Shown here: one piece after another, positions 1 through 7,796 of the stretch
How positions within the stretch are numbered: the first letter of the stretch is position 1
Layout: every line of letters starts with the position of its first letter
Origin: Candidatus Thorarchaeota archaeon MP11T_1
Lineage (GTDB): Archaea > Asgardarchaeota > Thorarchaeia > Thorarchaeales > Thorarchaeaceae
Length of the DNA: 27,639 nt
Direction of reading: 5' to 3'
NCBI GenBank assembly: GCA_002825515.1
Contig: PJET01000117.1
Location: 1 to 27,639, forward strand
Program-made: the position numbers and the translations under genes
The notes under the pieces: generated by a model
Databases searched by the model: none
What the model was told of the DNA's origin: nothing
What the model saw: only the letters and a program-made list of their open reading frames with translations

Positions 1-328
1 ATCCACAATTGGTAAGGAATAATCCGATTTCATAACTTTTTCTCCAAGGTTCGCCTGAATGTATTGGTCCACCATCCTTGATGAAAAATGGTTTTTCTGT
101 TCTATGATCCTTATGGATTAACATTCCTAAGTAAGTCACCATGAATCCAAACGAAATGATCCCCACCATTATGGGGATGCCTTCTGAAGAAAAGACCATC
201 ATTGGAGGTCTCCAAGGATTGTTAGCATCTGCAAAAATGAAAATACCAGTAACTAGAGGTACTAAAATTAGCATCATTCCGATGAACGCTAGTATTTTAC
301 CAAATAGCCGATAGAGTCTATCATGCAT
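1..328 (-). CDS. Partial membrane protein, C-terminus beyond window
   Basis: An open frame on the minus strand starts at an ATG at 328 (MHDRLYRLFGK) and runs without a stop to the window edge, so about 109 residues are visible and the C-terminus is missing. Two hydrophobic segments are clear: residues about 12-33 (ILAFIGMMLILVPLVTGIF) and about 58-80 (IMVGIISFGFMVTYLGM). They are separated by a short polar loop with NPWRPP and followed by a charged tail (HKDHRTEK). No conserved family is recognised. An in-frame stop lies upstream of the ATG, so the start cannot be much earlier, although a TTG 15 bases upstream is possible. There is no strong Shine-Dalgarno site. It lies 116 bases downstream of the enolase-like gene on the same strand, so it may share that transcript. 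The call rests on the open frame and hydrophobicity alone. Confidence 0.55.
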   Translation of the reverse strand, partial: MHDRLYRLFGKILAFIGMMLILVPLVTGIFIFADANNPWRPPMMVFSSEGIPIMVGIISFGFMVTYLGMLIHKDHRTEKPFFIKDGGPIHSGEPWRKSYEIGLFLTNCG

Positions 329-444
329 CTCGGAAATCCCCAAGGATATATTGATAAAATAGACACTTTAGGTTTTCTGTAATTCGTGTTGTTATTATGG
401 TGGAAAATCTGGCTCTGCCAACCACTACTTTTCTTGATAGCACA

Positions 445-1521
445 TCACCGATAAGTGATTCCAAGTCCTGGTCCCTTTGGGGGTTGATATTTTCCTCTCT
501 CTTCTACGAGACCTTGGAAGGGGTCATTGCTGAGAGAACCGGGAGCGAGTTCATGAGGGTGATTGAAATTTGGTCCTGAGAGAACTAAATGAACTGCTGC
601 AGATATTCCAATCTGAGTTTCCCAAGGACTAATGAACACACACTCAATACCATTCTCCTGTGCGAGTTCTGCAATTCTCTTGGATTGGAAAACACCTCCA
701 TGTTTGATCAGCTTCAGACCAAAGAAATCTGCTGCATTATGCTCAATCAGTATTTTCGCGTCTTCAAATGTGTACAGAGACTCATCAACCATTATTGGGA
801 CGCTGCTTTTCTTTCGAAGTTGACTAAGTCCCTCATAGTCTTCAGCAGCAACAGGTTGTTCCAGATATTCTAGATTCAACTGCTCACATAGAGCGAGGAC
901 TTTCTCTGCCTGTTTGACAGAATATCCAGTGTTGGCATCTGCTCGAATCTTGAAGCCATCTCCCACGGTGTCTCTTAAAAGTTTCAAGGTTTCAATATCC
1001 CTGTCAATATCTAGACCCACCTTAATCTTAACCGACCTCATACCCTGCTCGACCTGCTCTGCTGCTTCTTCTGCAATTGACTGCGGGGTTCCAATTCCAA
1101 GCACTGCGGCAATTTCGACATTTTCACGAATCTTGCCCCCAAGGAGTTGATAGACTGGAATCTCACGAATCTTTCCCAAGAGGTCATATAAAGCAGTATC
1201 AATGCCAGTTCGTGCAGTTCCACCTAAATTGGGAAAGCTATCGGTCAGTGATCGTAGAATATCATGATTGAGAGGATTCTCACCGATAAGCACTGGTGCT
1301 AGCTGTTGGTCAATCTCTTTTCTAATTTGTATCGGATCATCATCTTTGGTGAATGGTAGTGGACAAGCCTCTCCAATTCCAATTATGCCGTCATCTGTTG
1401 ATATTTTGACAATAATGTGGTGTCTAGTTGTTGGTTCTTTCCCATATGTTGTTATGAACTCTGCACCTGCAAGTCGTGTCAGTATATGTTCAGTTTCGAC
1501 GGATGCTATTCTAGACATCAT
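445..1521 (-). CDS. Mandelate racemase/muconate lactonizing enzyme family protein (enolase superfamily)
   Basis: A 358-residue enolase-superfamily enzyme of the muconate-lactonizing/dipeptide-epimerase subgroup. These enzymes remove an alpha proton from a carboxylate and stabilise the enolate on Mg2+. The N-terminal capping domain spans about residues 1-125, followed by the barrel. Visible catalytic residues are the KIK motif (Lys165/Lys167), the metal ligands Asp195 (in DANTGY), Glu221 (in EQP) and Asp246 (in DES), and the opposite Lys270 in GLKLIKHGG. This complete set implies an active epimerase, racemase, cycloisomerase or dehydratase, but the substrate cannot be read. The near-C-terminal SPWETQIGISAA stretch fits the family; the dipeptide-epimerase DxD signature is not evident. 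The start is the ATGATG at 1521/1518, which overlaps the upstream gene by 8-11 bases and follows GGTGAT. A longer frame to 1596 exists but would run inside the neighbour. Translational coupling to the KARI-like gene is likely. Confidence 0.88.
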   Translation of the reverse strand: MMSRIASVETEHILTRLAGAEFITTYGKEPTTRHHIIVKISTDDGIIGIGEACPLPFTKDDDPIQIRKEIDQQLAPVLIGENPLNHDILRSLTDSFPNLGGTARTGIDTALYDLLGKIREIPVYQLLGGKIRENVEIAAVLGIGTPQSIAEEAAEQVEQGMRSVKIKVGLDIDRDIETLKLLRDTVGDGFKIRADANTGYSVKQAEKVLALCEQLNLEYLEQPVAAEDYEGLSQLRKKSSVPIMVDESLYTFEDAKILIEHNAADFFGLKLIKHGGVFQSKRIAELAQENGIECVFISPWETQIGISAAVHLVLSGPNFNHPHELAPGSLSNDPFQGLVEERGKYQPPKGPGLGITYR

Positions 1522-2572
1522 AATCACCAGATGGTTTCCGTAGAAATTTGTCCTTTCTTTGAAGCTTCCTCCTAACTGCGTCATCAAAATAGACAATAGG
1601 AATGTCTTGAGCCATCTCTTTCATATCATCTAGAATTTCCAAATTCATTTCATACTCCGCCGCGAACTCCTTTGCAAAAGAACCATCCTGAATCTCCTTA
1701 AGTGAGGTTTGCATTGCCTCCCTGAGCTCAGGACTTGCGTAACGCATCCCTCTGGACATGCTACCATACTGACTTGTAGGTGAATGTAGTTCTAGTTGTT
1801 TCAGAGTGCCCATCTTTGCTATCATTTCTGCTGTATATGCAAACTCACCAGACATATAGAGTTCAAGCAGAACCACTTCTGGTGGATAGCCTGCTTCAAT
1901 GGCGACATCAACTGCGCAGGTTAATACTTGTCCAAAAGCAGGACCAAAACATTGCTCATTGAAAAGATCTAATTCTGCCTCCTGTCTAAATGTGACTTCA
2001 AGAACTGCGCCCCCTGGTCTTGTCGATCCAATACCCTTCGCAATAGCAAGTGCGAAATCTTTTGCATTCCCTGAAGCGTCATTGTGTATGCCAATGAAGG
2101 AATAGAACCCTTTACCTTGGACATATGCTTCTCTAACACCTTTTCCAATCATCCTCGGAGCAACCAAGACCGTGTCTATGTTATTGGGCACGGAAATCGT
2201 TTCAAATGTGATATTGTATCCGGATGCGAAGCAAAGAACCTTCCCCATCTTCAGAGCAGGTTTTATCTGCTCCTCAAAGATGGAAGGTTGGAGCTCGTCC
2301 GGAATCAGAAGCAGGATCACCTTAGCTCTCTCGGCAGCTTCTTGAATCTCAAGGACTTCGAATCCATCCTTTTTGGCTAAATCCCAATACCGGTCATGGA
2401 TATTACCAACAATGACTTCTAAACCACTATCTTTGAGATTGAGCGCTTGTGCCTTGCCTTGATTTCCATATCCAATGATGGCAATCGGGCTCTCCAAAAC
2501 AGTCAAGTCGGTATCCTCATCGAAAAAGATTGGAGTCTTCAATTCTTTAGATATGTCCTTTGAATCGCCCAT
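1511..2572 (-). CDS. Ketol-acid reductoisomerase-like NAD(P)-dependent protein with altered active site
   Basis: A 353-residue relative of ketol-acid reductoisomerase (IlvC), the enzyme of branched-chain amino acid synthesis. The Rossmann motif GYGNQGKAQALNL (residues 34-46) and the LLIPDELQ strand are typical. The all-helical C-terminal domain keeps ELDLFNEQ, with the Asp202/Glu206 metal ligands of the family. Several hallmark residues differ. The catalytic His of FAHGFN is Ser117 (FASGYN), VAPKGPG reads VAPRMIG, the CGG after the metal site reads FGP, and AEYG reads SQYG. A true reductoisomerase is therefore doubtful; a dehydrogenase or reductase on another 2-hydroxy or 2-keto acid is an inference. 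No ilvB, ilvN or ilvD lies nearby. Instead it overlaps the start of an enolase-superfamily gene, suggesting a shared catabolic or tailoring pathway. It starts at ATG 2572 in a short divergent promoter region of 58 bases, probably with little or no leader. Confidence 0.85.
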   Translation of the reverse strand: MGDSKDISKELKTPIFFDEDTDLTVLESPIAIIGYGNQGKAQALNLKDSGLEVIVGNIHDRYWDLAKKDGFEVLEIQEAAERAKVILLLIPDELQPSIFEEQIKPALKMGKVLCFASGYNITFETISVPNNIDTVLVAPRMIGKGVREAYVQGKGFYSFIGIHNDASGNAKDFALAIAKGIGSTRPGGAVLEVTFRQEAELDLFNEQCFGPAFGQVLTCAVDVAIEAGYPPEVVLLELYMSGEFAYTAEMIAKMGTLKQLELHSPTSQYGSMSRGMRYASPELREAMQTSLKEIQDGSFAKEFAAEYEMNLEILDDMKEMAQDIPIVYFDDAVRRKLQRKDKFLRKPSGDYDV

Positions 2573-2630
2573 AACTCGGGAATAATTTGGCAGGTGTTAA
2601 ATGCGTTTGCAATGTTAATTATGTTCGAGT

Positions 2631-3014
2631 GTGACGTGTTTGGAGGAGTCTGACCTAATTTCAATTGTTTTGAGATTCAATGAGAGAATCAATGCTCGAG
2701 ACCTAACTGGTCTTGGTGAAATGATGACTGAGGACCATGTCTTCATCGATATACCTGGAGAGGTCCATGAAGGAAAAGCGGTTATGATCGCTGGTTGGTT
2801 CGATTTCTTCAAGAATTATCCTGATTATAGGAACAATTTCACACATATCGTGGTGAAAGATGAGCTTGTTATTATGATTGGATTTTCAGAGTGTTCATAT
2901 GAACCATTAGATGGTCCCTCTATTTGGACTGCAAAAATACGTGATGGTTTAATTGCAGAATGGCGAGTGCATAACGACAAAGATGAGATAAGAAAGAAAC
3001 TTGGGATTGCTTAA
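2631..3014 (+). CDS. SnoaL-like/NTF2-fold protein
   Basis: A 127-residue single-domain protein of the SnoaL/NTF2-like alpha+beta barrel superfamily. The N-terminal helix with FNERINARDLTGLGEMM, then EDHVFIDIPGEVHEGKAVMIAGWFDFF and a C-terminal strand set ending in IRDGLIAEWRVHND, match the cone-shaped fold that binds small hydrophobic ligands. Members act as polyketide cyclases, isomerases or unassigned ligand-binding proteins; no specific role can be read here. The start is GTG at 2631, with an in-frame stop 15 bases upstream. A TTG at 2640 (LEESDL) is an alternative. No Shine-Dalgarno site is visible, so a leaderless or short-leader transcript is likely. It is divergent from the KARI-like gene across only 58 bases, so the two may be co-regulated. 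Confidence 0.8.
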   Translation: MTCLEESDLISIVLRFNERINARDLTGLGEMMTEDHVFIDIPGEVHEGKAVMIAGWFDFFKNYPDYRNNFTHIVVKDELVIMIGFSECSYEPLDGPSIWTAKIRDGLIAEWRVHNDKDEIRKKLGIA

Positions 3015-3215
3015 CCCTACTTCAATCATTTCTTGCGTTCTCGAGAATTTTCAACTTTGTGAAAATAAACAACGAATTATGCACTTACATGAACTATGTC
3101 GTAAAGTAACCCTTAAAGGGGGCCATCATTGCGGAAATCGAAACGGCAAGGGCTCCAAAAAGGGGACAAAATCGCCCCAACGATTATTGGAGACCCTTGA
3201 AGTGGTGAAAGACAT

Positions 3216-5633
3216 ATGCAATTACTCGAGACTTTCTTGGTGGAAATGTCGCTCGTTGAGAAAGCGATGATTCTTACAGTTATTGCCGCCGCGATAGTAA
3301 GTCTCGTGTATGCCTGGTGGCTCAGAAGAGGTGTCCTTGCACAGGACAAGGGAACTGAGCAGATGCAGAAGGTCTGGAATGGAATCAGAGAGGGTGCCCT
3401 GTCTTATCTGAATAGGCAGTTGAAAACGATCATCCCGATACTGGTTGTCCTTGCATTCCTCCTCTTCTTCACAGTTTACATAACGACCCCTGAAAGAGGT
3501 ACTGAACGACTCTTTCAAACTGACATGGAGTTAGGTAAAATTCTCGTCGGAGTTGGTCGATCAATAGCTTTTGTTGTTGGTGCCAGTTTCTCACTCATCG
3601 TGGGACAACTTGGTATGCGAATAGCTGTTGAGTCCAACATTCGGGTCGCACAGGCTACTCGAGAAGGCACAGACAGATACAATCGGGCTTTAACAATCTC
3701 TTACAGAGGTGGAACATTCACTGGTATGCTTACCGATGGACTTGGTTTGCTTGGTGGGACTATTGTTTTCATCGTGTTTGGTATCGCAGCACCAGATGCA
3801 CTTCTTGGATTTGGTCTTGGAGGTACATTACTAGCTCTTTTCATGAGGGTTGGTGGTGGTATCTATACTAAGGCTGCTGATGTAGGTGCAGACCTTGTTG
3901 GAAAAGTCGAACAAGGCCTTCCAGAGGACGATCCAAGAAATGCCGCAGTTGTAGCAGACCTTGTTGGTGACAATGTTGGCGATTGTGCTGGAATGGCAGC
4001 TGACATCTTCGAATCATATGAAGTCACTATCGTTTCTTCACTAATACTAGCAATCGTACTCTACCTTGACATGCTTGAGGCATTGGAAACATTGTTCATT
4101 CCAATCCCCTTCGCTTCACCACTGGCAGTTGTGGTCTTTCCACTATTTGTCAGAGCAATTGGTGTCATTTCATCTATGATTGGAACTGTTATGGTTCCTG
4201 TTTGGCCAAGGCTTCTCAAAAAACGTGCTGTCTATGCTGAAAAAGCAATGTTTCTTTCATATGAAGCATCTAGCATATTTACAATTGCACTTACAATGAT
4301 TCTATCATGGTTCTATGTTGGAGACCTACGATTTGGAATTCTTATTGCAGTTGGTGTAATGTTAGCAGTTTCATTCAATCCCATAACAAGCTACTTCACA
4401 TCTCTGAGGAAACCTCCAGTACAAGAGATTGTGAAATCAGCTGAAACAGGACAGGCTACATTCATACTCTCTGGAATTGTCGCAGGATATGAGTCAACTG
4501 TCGCAGCTTTGGTTGTTATTGTGACAACCTTCGGTATTGCGTGGGCGCTATTCTTTGGCCCAATTGCACTAGCACTTGCTCCAATATTGATAAATGGTGC
4601 AGTCGTGACTGATGTCGTTTCCGGAAATCTATGGACACTTTATGGTATCGCACTGATTGGTATCGGAATGCTATCCCACACAGGTAACAATGTAGCTATG
4701 GACTCATATGGTCCAATCAGTGACAACGCAGCTGGTATTGGTGAACTTTCACCTGGCGACTTTGATGAGGAAGCAATGAAGACCATGGCTGAACTTGATG
4801 CAGTTGGAAATACAACAAAAGCGATTACAAAAGGTGTTGCAATCGCATCGGCTGTCATCGCCGCAGTCAGTCTATTCGATAGTTATGTCGTTGTTGCTCT
4901 ACACAAACTAGTACCTCCAGTGGAGCATCTATTTCTTGATGATCCAAGGGTATTTGCTGGTCTATTGCTAGGTGCTGCACTGCCTTGGTTGTTCTCTGCG
5001 GTTAACATTAAGGCTGTGACACGTGCTGCTGGAGAAATGGTTAGGGAAGTAAGACGGCAATTCAGAATACCTGGTATCTTAGAAGGCACTAAGGAGCCAG
5101 ACTACTTTAGAGCAGTTGATATCTCCACAACAGCTGCACAGAAGGAGCTCATCTCCCTTGCAGCAATGACCGTTTCTATACCTCTGATAGTTGGTATACT
5201 ATTCGGAGTTGAATCATTGGGTGGATTCCTTGGAGGAATTATCGTTTCAGGGCAGCTCCTAGCTGTGTATATGTCAAACGCGGGTGGAGCTTGGGATAAC
5301 GCAAAGAAAGCCATAGAGGATGAAGTGTGTGATCCCACTGCAAACACAGGGAAAGGTTCTGAACGCCACAAATGTGGAGTCGTAGGGGATACCATTGGTG
5401 ACCCCCTCAAGGATACAGCCGGACCCGCACTTAATCCAATGATCAAGGTCGTAAACCTGCTTGCCTTGATTCTTGCTCCAGTTCTTGTCATGCTGCAGAC
5501 CTCAGGTACAACAATTATGCTCTATGCAGCTGTTATTGCTCTGGTCGTACTATTCGCAATGACAATTTGGTCACTTCGAAAGAGTATGAAACCTGCAGAC
5601 TTTGGCATGGGCGTTGAAGTAGAAGTTCAATAG
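3216..5633 (+). CDS. hppA: Membrane-bound proton-translocating pyrophosphatase, K+-independent type
   Basis: An 805-residue membrane pyrophosphatase that couples pyrophosphate hydrolysis to ion pumping across the cytoplasmic membrane. It has about 16 hydrophobic segments. The signature motifs are all present: GADLVGKVE (about 224-232), DDPRN, DNVGDCAGMAADIFESY from Asp252, DSYGPISDNAAGI, and the C-terminal GDTIGDPLKDTAGPALN. These supply the Asp, Lys and Glu residues that bind Mg2+ and pyrophosphate. In GNTTKA the residue that separates subfamilies is Lys535; K+-dependent enzymes have Ala here, so this should be the K+-independent, H+-pumping class. Cys257 replaces the usual Val in DNVGD(V)AGM. 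The ATG at 3216 follows a GGTGA site (spacing about 8); an internal ATG at 3246 is possible. About 200 bases of leader or promoter lie upstream. A strong hairpin terminator follows 15 bases after the stop, so the gene is probably monocistronic. Confidence 0.97.
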   Translation: MQLLETFLVEMSLVEKAMILTVIAAAIVSLVYAWWLRRGVLAQDKGTEQMQKVWNGIREGALSYLNRQLKTIIPILVVLAFLLFFTVYITTPERGTERLFQTDMELGKILVGVGRSIAFVVGASFSLIVGQLGMRIAVESNIRVAQATREGTDRYNRALTISYRGGTFTGMLTDGLGLLGGTIVFIVFGIAAPDALLGFGLGGTLLALFMRVGGGIYTKAADVGADLVGKVEQGLPEDDPRNAAVVADLVGDNVGDCAGMAADIFESYEVTIVSSLILAIVLYLDMLEALETLFIPIPFASPLAVVVFPLFVRAIGVISSMIGTVMVPVWPRLLKKRAVYAEKAMFLSYEASSIFTIALTMILSWFYVGDLRFGILIAVGVMLAVSFNPITSYFTSLRKPPVQEIVKSAETGQATFILSGIVAGYESTVAALVVIVTTFGIAWALFFGPIALALAPILINGAVVTDVVSGNLWTLYGIALIGIGMLSHTGNNVAMDSYGPISDNAAGIGELSPGDFDEEAMKTMAELDAVGNTTKAITKGVAIASAVIAAVSLFDSYVVVALHKLVPPVEHLFLDDPRVFAGLLLGAALPWLFSAVNIKAVTRAAGEMVREVRRQFRIPGILEGTKEPDYFRAVDISTTAAQKELISLAAMTVSIPLIVGILFGVESLGGFLGGIIVSGQLLAVYMSNAGGAWDNAKKAIEDEVCDPTANTGKGSERHKCGVVGDTIGDPLKDTAGPALNPMIKVVNLLALILAPVLVMLQTSGTTIMLYAAVIALVVLFAMTIWSLRKSMKPADFGMGVEVEVQ

Positions 5634-5648
5634 AATCAATTAATATGC

Positions 5649-5682
5649 GGTGGCACCTAGTGCCACCCATTACTCTCTTTTT
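5649..5682 (+). terminator. Hairpin terminator after pyrophosphatase gene
   Basis: A perfect 8-bp stem, GGTGGCAC (5649-5656) with GTGCCACC (5660-5667), closes a three-base CTA loop. A pyrimidine-rich stretch with five T (5678-5682) follows. It begins 15 bases after the pyrophosphatase stop codon and lies well ahead of the WD40 promoter, so it most likely ends the hppA transcript. Confidence 0.7.
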
Positions 5683-5725
5683 CAAAACACTCTATTTTAA
5701 ACTTTCAAAACGACAACCTTTTGTT

Positions 5726-5733
5726 GTATAAAT
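5726..5733 (+). promoter_or_regulatory. TATA box of WD40 gene
   Basis: GTATAAAT matches an archaeal TATA box. A transcript would begin near 5755, about 20 bases ahead of the TTG at 5778 and leaving room for the GGAG ribosome-binding site at 5765-5768. Confidence 0.5.
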
Positions 5734-5777
5734 CTCTACTCAACGTACTCAGCAAAAAATGATAGGAGTTGGACAAT

Positions 5778-6926
5778 TTGGCAGGGGAATTAATCCCTAA
5801 TATTCAATTAGAAGGGCATGAATTTACTGTATGGTCCCTTGCGATAACTAGGGATGGACAAACTGTGGTATCTGGAGGCCAAGATTCGACAATTCGGCTC
5901 TGGGACATTTCATCCGGGAAAGAAATACACAAGTTTGTTGGTCACAATGGTCCTGTTTATGGTCTTGTGCTAATGCCTGATGATAGGAGATTGGTTTCTA
6001 TTGCAGACAAAGACCTCGCTGTGAAGATTTGGAATATGGAAACAAAATCTCTTAGGAGCTCATTAGCGCCTAATTCAGCACACATTCATGCGGTTGCTGT
6101 TAGTCCTGACCAAAGATATATTGTAACTGGCGGGGATGATGGAATCGCCCGCTTCTGGGATATCGACCGTGGTATCATGCTCCGTTATCTTGAACACTCG
6201 CAAGGAATATACACTATCACAATTAGTCCCGATGGTCGTCACCTACTCTGTGGCAGCAAAAAAGCTCCAACCACTGACACACCAGGAATAATCTGGATTT
6301 GGGACTTTGAGCTGGGTGTTGAGCTGAAGACACTCAAAGCCCATAAGGGACATGTAACAGCACTTGCCATTACAATTGATTCCCGATACATTCTTTCAGG
6401 AGGACAAGATGGAGTTGTTAATCTTTGGGATCTTGAATCTGGTACACTATTAAAATCAATGACAGGACATAGCACAGCAGTCATTATGATACATATCACA
6501 AATGATGGTCAACATGTTATCACTGGCTCCACTGATGGTACTGTAAGAACTTGGTTACTTCGCGGAGGGGTCCTTCTAGAAAGCTTGACATCTACTGAAA
6601 ATGTTCATTCGATGGTAGTCACTCCTGATGGTCGTCAAGTCATTACAGGATCAATAGATGGTATCGTTGAGATCTGGGATTTCGAGAAGGATAGTCCTTG
6701 GATCGATACATCGAAAGAACGACTTGAGGAACAGCAGGCTGAACTCGAAGCGTTTAGAATGTTCCAACTGAAGAAGATTATCACAAGGTATGACACTCTT
6801 CCTCTTCAACGGCTGATGGTCTTGTTGCGGTTCAATGCTATGGAAGAACTTGAGGATTGGTTATTAGATTTGCCTCCTGATACACCCGTCAAGATAGATG
6901 GTCCATTACTAGTAGTCAAAAAATAA
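5778..6926 (+). CDS. Seven-bladed WD40 protein with C-terminal winged-helix-like tail
   Basis: A 382-residue cytoplasmic protein made of seven WD40 repeats, enough for a complete beta-propeller. Each repeat ends in a W[DN]-type motif: LWDISSG, IWNMETK, FWDIDRG, IWDFELG, LWDLESG, TWLLRGG and IWDFEKD. GH dipeptides and SPDGR/TPDGR turns lie between. The fourth repeat carries an insertion (KKAPTTDTPG). After a short charged helix (SKERLEEQQAELEAFRM) comes a compact 55-residue domain, from LKKIITRYDTLPLQRL to VKIDGPLLVVKK. Its pattern, helix-helix-helix-wing ending in KIDG, resembles a winged helix or the tail of a PCI domain; this is a structural guess. Propellers scaffold protein complexes, and no partner is evident. 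A TTG at 5778 is chosen because GGAG ends 9 bases before it; a TTG at 5769 has no spaced site. The gene has its own TATA box and is convergent with the next gene. Confidence 0.88.
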   Translation: MAGELIPNIQLEGHEFTVWSLAITRDGQTVVSGGQDSTIRLWDISSGKEIHKFVGHNGPVYGLVLMPDDRRLVSIADKDLAVKIWNMETKSLRSSLAPNSAHIHAVAVSPDQRYIVTGGDDGIARFWDIDRGIMLRYLEHSQGIYTITISPDGRHLLCGSKKAPTTDTPGIIWIWDFELGVELKTLKAHKGHVTALAITIDSRYILSGGQDGVVNLWDLESGTLLKSMTGHSTAVIMIHITNDGQHVITGSTDGTVRTWLLRGGVLLESLTSTENVHSMVVTPDGRQVITGSIDGIVEIWDFEKDSPWIDTSKERLEEQQAELEAFRMFQLKKIITRYDTLPLQRLMVLLRFNAMEELEDWLLDLPPDTPVKIDGPLLVVKK

Positions 6927-6976
6927 ACTCCTTAGTAGGTACAGCTGAAAACTTTAATGTCCTCTTCTCTCTTTCT

Positions 6977-7450
6977 TCATCCAAGATAGTCATCGAAACG
7001 AATGACAGCAATCCCCTCCCAATTACAGATTGGCCAATCTGTTACATCATTTCCATTCTCATCAACCACATACCAATTTGTGGAAACCTTTTTCCGAAAT
7101 GTCCAATCTCTAACTAAGATGTCCCTAATAGAAATTTCTGGAGGAGCCTGAACTATCCTCTCAACACCGCTTATCGAGTCACGAATTCCTCGACTCAAGA
7201 TATTATCTATTGGTGACTTTGGAATAGTAGAACTATTTTGTCGTGCAATAAAAGAGGTTCCTGCCATCATGGTTGTCACAGACAATATGAGGATGGCGAT
7301 AAAGAGAATTATCGTGGTTGGAACTACAAGATGCGGATCTAACGGAAGATAACCATAACCTCCAAACCATGCCAACGAAAGGCCAATGATCAACACTATT
7401 AGTGACAATGCAATTGCTAGTCCCGTCCTACGAATAGTATAACGACTCAC
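6977..7450 (-). CDS. Two-pass membrane protein of unknown function
   Basis: A 157-residue protein with two transmembrane helices, about residues 9-29 (GLAIALSLIVLIIGLSLAWF) and 42-64 (VVPTTIILFIAILILSVTTMM). A polar region of about 90 residues follows (IARQNSSTIPKSPIDN onward), ending in a Trp-rich segment (DWPICNWEGIAVIRFDDYLG). The arginine-rich N-terminus (MSRYTIRR) suggests a cytoplasmic N-terminus and hence a cytoplasmic C-terminal tail. No family is recognised. The start is decided by the ribosome-binding site: GAGAGGAG sits 7 bases before the GTG at 7450, while an earlier in-frame GTG at 7474 has none. It is convergent with the WD40 gene across about 50 bases, and its 5' side faces the structured RNA region. 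Confidence 0.7.
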   Translation of the reverse strand: MSRYTIRRTGLAIALSLIVLIIGLSLAWFGGYGYLPLDPHLVVPTTIILFIAILILSVTTMMAGTSFIARQNSSTIPKSPIDNILSRGIRDSISGVERIVQAPPEISIRDILVRDWTFRKKVSTNWYVVDENGNDVTDWPICNWEGIAVIRFDDYLG

Positions 7451-7536
7451 TAAAGAACTCCTCTCACGATTCACTAATGCTCATGTGAAATATCTGTCTG
7501 AAGACACATTAATCCTTTGAAGAAACACGAGAAAAA

Positions 7537-7544
7537 CAAATTAG
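7537..7544 (+). promoter_or_regulatory. Conserved promoter-like box ahead of structured RNA 1
   Basis: CAAATTAG lies 13 bases before AGATAGG, where the first structured element begins. The same box lies 12 bases before AGATAGG at the second element (8646-8653). The shared sequence and spacing outside the stem suggest a promoter and plus-strand transcription of both. Confidence 0.4.
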
Positions 7545-7557
7545 TTTTAATAGAATA

Positions 7558-7658
7558 AGATAGGTCGGCACAGAGGTAAAAAAGGGAAAGTAGGTATCCT
7601 ACTTAGTAGGTATTCGCGTGGTTAGGAGGGGAGTTTGAAGCCCTCTGTGCCAGACCCT
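7558..7658 (+). ncRNA. Structured RNA element 1 (paired with element 2 downstream)
   Basis: This 101-base intergenic element has a long closing stem. GGTC (7563-7566) plus GGCACAGAGG (7567-7576) pair with CCTCTGTGCC (7642-7651) and GACC (7653-7656), leaving one bulged A. Inside is a perfect 7-bp hairpin, AAGTAGG-TAT-CCTACTT. An unpaired purine-rich core follows at 7613-7640: TTCGCGTGGTTAGG, then AGGGGAG, then TTTGAAG. The core is almost identical to that of the element at 8666-8779, whose closing stem is different in sequence. Conserved core with non-conserved but paired stems is the pattern expected of a structured RNA. No C/D, H/ACA, tRNA, SRP, RNase P or known riboswitch signature was recognised. 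It could be a trans-acting small RNA or a leader element of the DUF362 gene, but the TATA box at its 3' edge favours a separate transcript. Confidence 0.55.
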
Positions 7659-7668
7659 ATATATAATA
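7658..7668 (+). promoter_or_regulatory. TATA box, probable promoter of DUF362 gene
   Basis: TATATATAATA immediately follows the closing stem of the first structured RNA. Transcription from here would start near 7686 and give the DUF362 gene a leader of about 110 bases. On the minus strand the same bases could also serve a promoter, but no gene starts suitably there. Confidence 0.4.
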
Positions 7669-7796
7669 AATTCTATACTATATTAAGGATTACTTTAGAG
7701 GAAATTGTAAAAATTAATTGTGTGTCAGCTCATTTTGATTGCTGAGTTCACACCGCTTAAAGGAAGTCCCCAAAATCTCGTTGTTAGGTGTTTAGA

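Noticed and set aside
3001..3270. 89-codon plus-strand frame spanning the hppA leader
   Set aside because: Overlaps both the SnoaL end and the pyrophosphatase start in another frame, with no ribosome-binding site; the region is better explained as leader and promoter.
5102..5491. 129-codon open frame on the minus strand inside the pyrophosphatase gene
   Set aside because: Fully antisense to strongly conserved pyrophosphatase motifs, with low-complexity Ser/Thr/Ala/Pro composition and no recognisable domain.
7558..7658. tRNA-like reading of the first structured element (TTCAAAC on the minus strand resembles a T-loop)
   Set aside because: The T-stem has a mismatched closing pair, there are no acceptor, D or anticodon arms, and the second copy does not keep the feature.
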